NCBI RefSeq assembly: GCF_900143535.1
Contig: NZ_FRFA01000002.1
Span: 124,001-188,000, forward strand
DNA: 64,000 bases
Source: Tateyamaria sp. Alg231-49
Lineage (GTDB): Bacteria > Pseudomonadota > Alphaproteobacteria > Rhodobacterales > Rhodobacteraceae
Direction of reading: 5' to 3'
The notes below the pieces were generated by a model. It did not search any database. It saw nothing but the letters and a program-made list of their open reading frames with translations, and had not been told where the DNA came from. Below are positions 60,609 to 64,000 of this stretch, one piece after another. Position 1 is the stretch's first letter. The number at the start of each line of letters is the position of its first letter. The position numbers were made by a program, and so were the translations under genes.

Positions 60609-60634
60609 GGGCCGTCCGGAGTTCCGGGCGGCCC
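60609..60634 (+). promoter_or_regulatory. Intercistronic stem-loop between TAXI binding protein and permease
   Basis: GGGCCGTCCGG (60609-60619) pairs with CCGGGCGGCCC (60624-60634) with one G-U around AGTT. No T-run follows. Such a stem can protect the upstream mRNA and set the binding-protein to permease ratio. Confidence 0.6.
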
Positions 60635-60684
60635 ACTCCAAAGTAACGATGACAACACGTCTCGCAAAGAGACAAGGGGACATG

Positions 60685-63303
60685 ATGGCACAAGATACTG
60701 ACGCGCGCTCGGCCGACGACCTGGTGGCAGAGGCCGATACCGGCGCCCGCAACCCATCCGCTGCATGGCAGGCCAAGTTGATCATTGGCACCTGCATCGT
60801 CTGGTCCCTGTTCCAGCTGTACATCGCCTCCAAGGTGCCCGGTGTCATAGCCCAAGCGACGGGCATGAACATCTTTGCCAACATCGTGGCGCAGGCCCGA
60901 TTTGTGCACCTTGCCTTCGCCATCATGCTGGCGACTCTCGCCTTCCCGCTATTCAAATCTTCACCCAAAGATCGCATTCCGGCCTACGACTGGGCGCTTG
61001 TTATCTTGGGCGTTGCGTCGTGCTTGTATCTCGTCGTCTTCCGATTTGAGATCGCCGACCGTCCGGGTCTGTGGAGCACATCAGACATCACCATGTCCTG
61101 TATCGGGATGTTTGTGCTGTTCACCGCAGTCTATCGCTCGCTTGGGCTTCCACTTGTCATTATCGCGGGCGCGTTTGTCGCCTTTGCCTTCTTCGGCGGC
61201 TACTCCGAATGGGCTCGAAACATCACCAATTATGGTGGCGCGTCTCTGTCCAAAGCGCTGGGCCATTACTGGATGCAGACCGAAGGTGTGTTCGGCGTCG
61301 CCCTTGGGGTGTCTACATCGATGATCTTCCTCTTTGTGCTTTTTGGCGCGCTACTTGATCGTGCAGGGGGCGGGTCTTGGTTCATCAAGGTTGCCATTGC
61401 AATGCTGGGCGCGCTCAGAGGTGGCCCGGCGAAAGCGTCTGTTTTGTCCTCAATGTTGACGGGGATGATTTCGGGCAGTTCTATTTCCAACACTGTAACG
61501 ACAGGGACCTTCACGATCCCGCTGATGAAGCGTATCGGCTTCCCTGCAGAGAAAGCGGGCGCGGTTGAGGTGGCGTCCTCGACCAATGGTCAGCTGACCC
61601 CGCCTGTTATGGGTGCTGCTGCGTTCCTGATGGTCGAATATGTCAACATCCCCTACATCGACGTGGTCAAACACGCCTTTTTGCCAGCCGTCATCAGCTA
61701 CATCGCGCTGCTTTACATTGTGCACCTCGAAGCGCTGAAAATGCAGATGCAGGGCCTCAAGAAAGCCGGTCGTCACATTGGCCCTGTGCTGATTTTGATC
61801 CTGTTCCTTTCTGGCTTTCTTTTCCTTGGCATTTGCACCTACGCCATGATTTTGATCCGTAGCTTGCTGGACGGGTTCATGGCCGAAAGCGTCTATGGTG
61901 GCCTCGCCATTGTCGCGGTGCTGTACCTTGTGCTTGTCTACTTTGCTGCGCGTTACCCTGATGTGGCGATGGACGATCCTGACGGTCCGCTTGAGGCGCC
62001 GCGTTTGACCCCGACCCTTTTGGGGGGCGCGTATTTCGCATTGCCGATCTTTATCCTTGTTTGGAACCTGATGGTGCGCACGGACAGCCTTGAGAGGCTC
62101 TCGCCGTCTTTATCGGCGTTCTGGGCGACCATATTCATGATCATCGTCGCGCTCACCCACCGCCCGCTCAAGGCGTTCTTTCGGGATGAGGGTTTTGGCG
62201 GTGCGACCGTCCAAGGCTGGCGCGATTTCATCGAGGGGCTGATCCTTGGCGCGCGCAACATGATCGGGATTGGTGTCGCCACGGGTGCGGCTGGTATCAT
62301 CGTCGGTACAATCAGTCTGACCGGCGCGCATCAGGTGATCGGCCAAGTGGTAGAAGTCATTGCGGGCGGCAATATCTGGATCCTGCTGATCCTTGTTGCG
62401 ATCATGTCCTTGATCCTTGGCATGGGTTTGCCCACCACGGCCAACTACATCGTTGTATCGTCGCTGATGGCCCCTGTGATCCTGTCTGTAGGCGCGCAGG
62501 CCGGGTACATCTTTCCGCTGATCGCGGTCCATCTGTTTGTCTTCTACTTTGGGATTCTGGCGGATGATACGCCGCCTGTGGGCCTTGCGGCCTATGCGGC
62601 TGCTGCCATATCGCGGGGTGATCCGATCAAGACCGGTGTCCAAGGCTTTGCTTATGACATCAGAACGGCGCTTCTTCCGTTCCTGTTCATCTTCAACACG
62701 GATCTGCTGTTGATCGATGTCGGACTGGCCAAGGCGGTGCTTGTCTTCTTCATATCATTGATCGCGATGCTGCTCTTTGCCGCCGCGACCCAAGGCTATT
62801 TCATAGCCAAGAGCAAAGTGTGGGAAACCGTTGTGCTGTTGTTTATCGCGTTCATGCTGTTCCGACCGGATTTCTTCCTTGATCAGGTAAGCGAGAAATA
62901 CACCACAGCCACGGGCCCTGCTGTCATGGAATTGATGGAGCAAACGCCTGAGGGACAGGATATCCGCATCACCGTGGAAGGCCCGGATTTTGACACGGCC
63001 AAGGTCAGGCCTGTCACCATCGTGCTGCCCTCTGCCGGGGCGGGGACGCTGGATGCCGAGGGGCTGTTGGTTATGGAAGAAGATGGCCAGTTGCGCATCG
63101 ATGAACCGTTTGGTGGCAGTGAAACGATCCAGCCCATCAGCGGTCAGGAGTTCGACTATTACCTCGATGATCCGGTCGTGATCGCCAAGATTGAAGTCGA
63201 AAATGATCGTATGCCCAAGGAGCTTTTCTTCATACCGGCGCTGTTCCTTCTGTTTGGCATCGTGCTCATCCAGCGCCGTCGCGCTACTCAACCAGCATTC
63301 TAG
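60685..63303 (+). CDS. Fused TRAP permease (4TM/12TM, TAXI type)
   Basis: An 872-residue inner-membrane protein in which the small and large TRAP permease subunits are fused, as is normal for TAXI systems. The first four helices lie within about residues 30-180 and the DctM-like core follows from about 230 (SSSISNTVTTGTFTIPLMKR motif near 265, TPPVMGAAAFLMVEY near 305, LGMGLPTTANYIV near 575, DDTPPVGLAAYAAAAI near 630). The last 150 residues form a soluble tail with beta-rich character before a final helix. AAGGGGAC precedes the start; ATG 60682 is an equal alternative. Confidence 0.93.
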   Translation: MAQDTDARSADDLVAEADTGARNPSAAWQAKLIIGTCIVWSLFQLYIASKVPGVIAQATGMNIFANIVAQARFVHLAFAIMLATLAFPLFKSSPKDRIPAYDWALVILGVASCLYLVVFRFEIADRPGLWSTSDITMSCIGMFVLFTAVYRSLGLPLVIIAGAFVAFAFFGGYSEWARNITNYGGASLSKALGHYWMQTEGVFGVALGVSTSMIFLFVLFGALLDRAGGGSWFIKVAIAMLGALRGGPAKASVLSSMLTGMISGSSISNTVTTGTFTIPLMKRIGFPAEKAGAVEVASSTNGQLTPPVMGAAAFLMVEYVNIPYIDVVKHAFLPAVISYIALLYIVHLEALKMQMQGLKKAGRHIGPVLILILFLSGFLFLGICTYAMILIRSLLDGFMAESVYGGLAIVAVLYLVLVYFAARYPDVAMDDPDGPLEAPRLTPTLLGGAYFALPIFILVWNLMVRTDSLERLSPSLSAFWATIFMIIVALTHRPLKAFFRDEGFGGATVQGWRDFIEGLILGARNMIGIGVATGAAGIIVGTISLTGAHQVIGQVVEVIAGGNIWILLILVAIMSLILGMGLPTTANYIVVSSLMAPVILSVGAQAGYIFPLIAVHLFVFYFGILADDTPPVGLAAYAAAAISRGDPIKTGVQGFAYDIRTALLPFLFIFNTDLLLIDVGLAKAVLVFFISLIAMLLFAAATQGYFIAKSKVWETVVLLFIAFMLFRPDFFLDQVSEKYTTATGPAVMELMEQTPEGQDIRITVEGPDFDTAKVRPVTIVLPSAGAGTLDAEGLLVMEEDGQLRIDEPFGGSETIQPISGQEFDYYLDDPVVIAKIEVENDRMPKELFFIPALFLLFGIVLIQRRRATQPAF

Positions 63304-63313
63304 GGCTCAAAAC

Positions 63314-63742
63314 ATGTTCAAAAAACTCCTACTGGCAGTCGACATCAATGACCCCGAAGGAACGCTGGCCAGCGCTGAAGCCGCTGTTGGACTGGCACGC
63401 CATGAGGCTGCGACATTGCACGTCGTGAACGTTGTCCCTGACCAAGGGATGGCCATTGTTGGTGCGTCGCTGGCGCCTGATCACAACGAGACGGTGGAGG
63501 CAGCGGCGAAAAGGGGGCTCGAAAACTGGGCCCAAAGCCACATCCCCGACGATGTTTCAGCCGTTCTTCATGTTGCGCGCGGTACAATCTACGATCAGAT
63601 CATTCACTCTGCTGAAAAGCTTGCTGTCGATTGCATTGTCGTTGGTGCGCATAGTCCAACTTTGAAGGATTACCTTATCGGGCCCAACGCTGCGCGTGTC
63701 GCGCGTCATGCATCGCAGTCGGTGTTTGTTGTTCGCCAATGA
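63314..63742 (+). CDS. Universal stress protein (UspA family)
   Basis: A 142-residue UspA-fold protein. It starts MFKKLLLAVDIND and ends with the ATP-binding type glycine motif region VVGAHSPTLKDYLIGPNAARVARHASQSVFVVR; the GxxxxxxxxG(S/T) form is altered here (GPNAARVA), so ATP binding is uncertain. It begins 10 bp after the TRAP permease and is probably in the same operon, a frequent arrangement in TAXI-TRAP systems (as TeaD with TeaABC), where Usp proteins regulate transport. Confidence 0.9.
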   Translation: MFKKLLLAVDINDPEGTLASAEAAVGLARHEAATLHVVNVVPDQGMAIVGASLAPDHNETVEAAAKRGLENWAQSHIPDDVSAVLHVARGTIYDQIIHSAEKLAVDCIVVGAHSPTLKDYLIGPNAARVARHASQSVFVVRQ

Positions 63743-64000
63743 ATGCAGCATCGTTGATGCGCCGTTCGTTTGCGACCTGGCACTGTTTTCAGTGCGACGC
63801 CCTGCGTGATGTGACCGCTTAGACCGTCAAAGAAGTGAATGACTGCCGCGGGGCCGTTTGTCGCCGCTGTTCGCTCAGGTTGCAGCAACAGTCACATTCG
63901 GCTTACGGCAGCCTATGCCTGCGCGATCTTTTGGTGGCGGGCGTGGCAGGAAAGGCCGGAGTGGTCAGAGCGCACATCGCGTACAGCTGGCCGTGTACCC
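63743..64000. other. Window end, no gene seen
   Basis: After the UspA stop there is a small GCATC-GTT-GATGC stem (near 63750) and then 230 bp with no frame I can support on either strand. A gene may start beyond the window. Confidence 0.4.

Noticed and set aside
59638-60909. A 423-codon minus-strand frame
   Set aside because: Antisense shadow of the TAXI binding protein gene and the start of the permease gene.

Overview
The window is chromosomal DNA of a marine alphaproteobacterium of the Roseobacter group (Rhodobacteraceae). The signs are an aerobic benzoyl-CoA (box) cluster with BoxR, a VPLPA-CTERM surface protein, MipZ, an Entner-Doudoroff edd-eda pair, several TRAP and TAXI transporters, MttB and GcvT-FAD methyl-group enzymes, and the rimM-trmD-rplS-rpmE block. 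I see no rRNA, CRISPR array, intact insertion sequence or prophage. Genus-level identity cannot be fixed from the sequence alone.

Layout. 1-5.1 kb: the end of an SDR oxidoreductase whose YxxxK lysine is missing, then the heme genes hemF, hemC and hemE with a TPR protein. 5.1-5.66 kb: a CAT-anticodon tRNA followed by three tandem 114-bp units, each ending in a copy of the last 30 nt of the tRNA, then one copy of a dispersed palindromic repeat (second copy at 43.6 kb). 5.65-14.6 kb: ACT protein, AI-2E family permease, MttB-like methyltransferase, FAD-GcvT demethylase and a DctPQM TRAP transporter. 14.7-26.8 kb: an aromatic-acid catabolic supercluster. It holds a crotonase, MarR, feruloyl-CoA synthetase, an amidohydrolase, a benzoate-CoA ligase, an alpha/beta hydrolase, boxC, boxB, a 58-residue Cys-rich mini-protein, a flavodoxin, a thioesterase, boxR and a 3HCDH C-terminal domain protein. 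boxA is not here.

26.9-35.6 kb: VPLPA-CTERM protein, DUF2165 protein, and an unassigned six-gene minus-strand operon (glutamine amidotransferase, creatininase, cytosine-deaminase-like amidohydrolase, FAD oxidase, TauD dioxygenase, oligopeptide-type binding protein), with a RidA-like gene divergent from it. 35.9-39.2 kb: homogentisate catabolism (hmgA, a 38-residue membrane protein, fahA) with a divergent MarR regulator and a dyad between them. 39.2-46.9 kb: secreted esterase, mipZ, edd-eda behind a LacI-type operator, a gene-poor stretch, a DUF2652 protein and a membrane-anchored TAXI protein. 47-49.8 kb: rpmE, rplS, a frameshifted gene, trmD, rimM and a small membrane ORF overlapping rimM.

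50.4-63.7 kb: a FixJ/FixL-like two-component system, the two-subunit aconitase X, a class III aminotransferase with a BKACE enzyme, an RpiR regulator, a TAXI-TRAP transporter and a universal stress protein. Near-identical motifs lie just outside both ends of the two-component operon. One faces the aconitase X genes and the other faces a short gene-free stretch that ends in a strong hairpin. My best candidates for undescribed biology are the tRNA-derived tandem array, the box cluster with a flavodoxin and Cys-rich mini-protein in place of boxA, the six-gene creatininase/TauD operon, and the aconitase X / aminotransferase / BKACE module with its candidate regulon.
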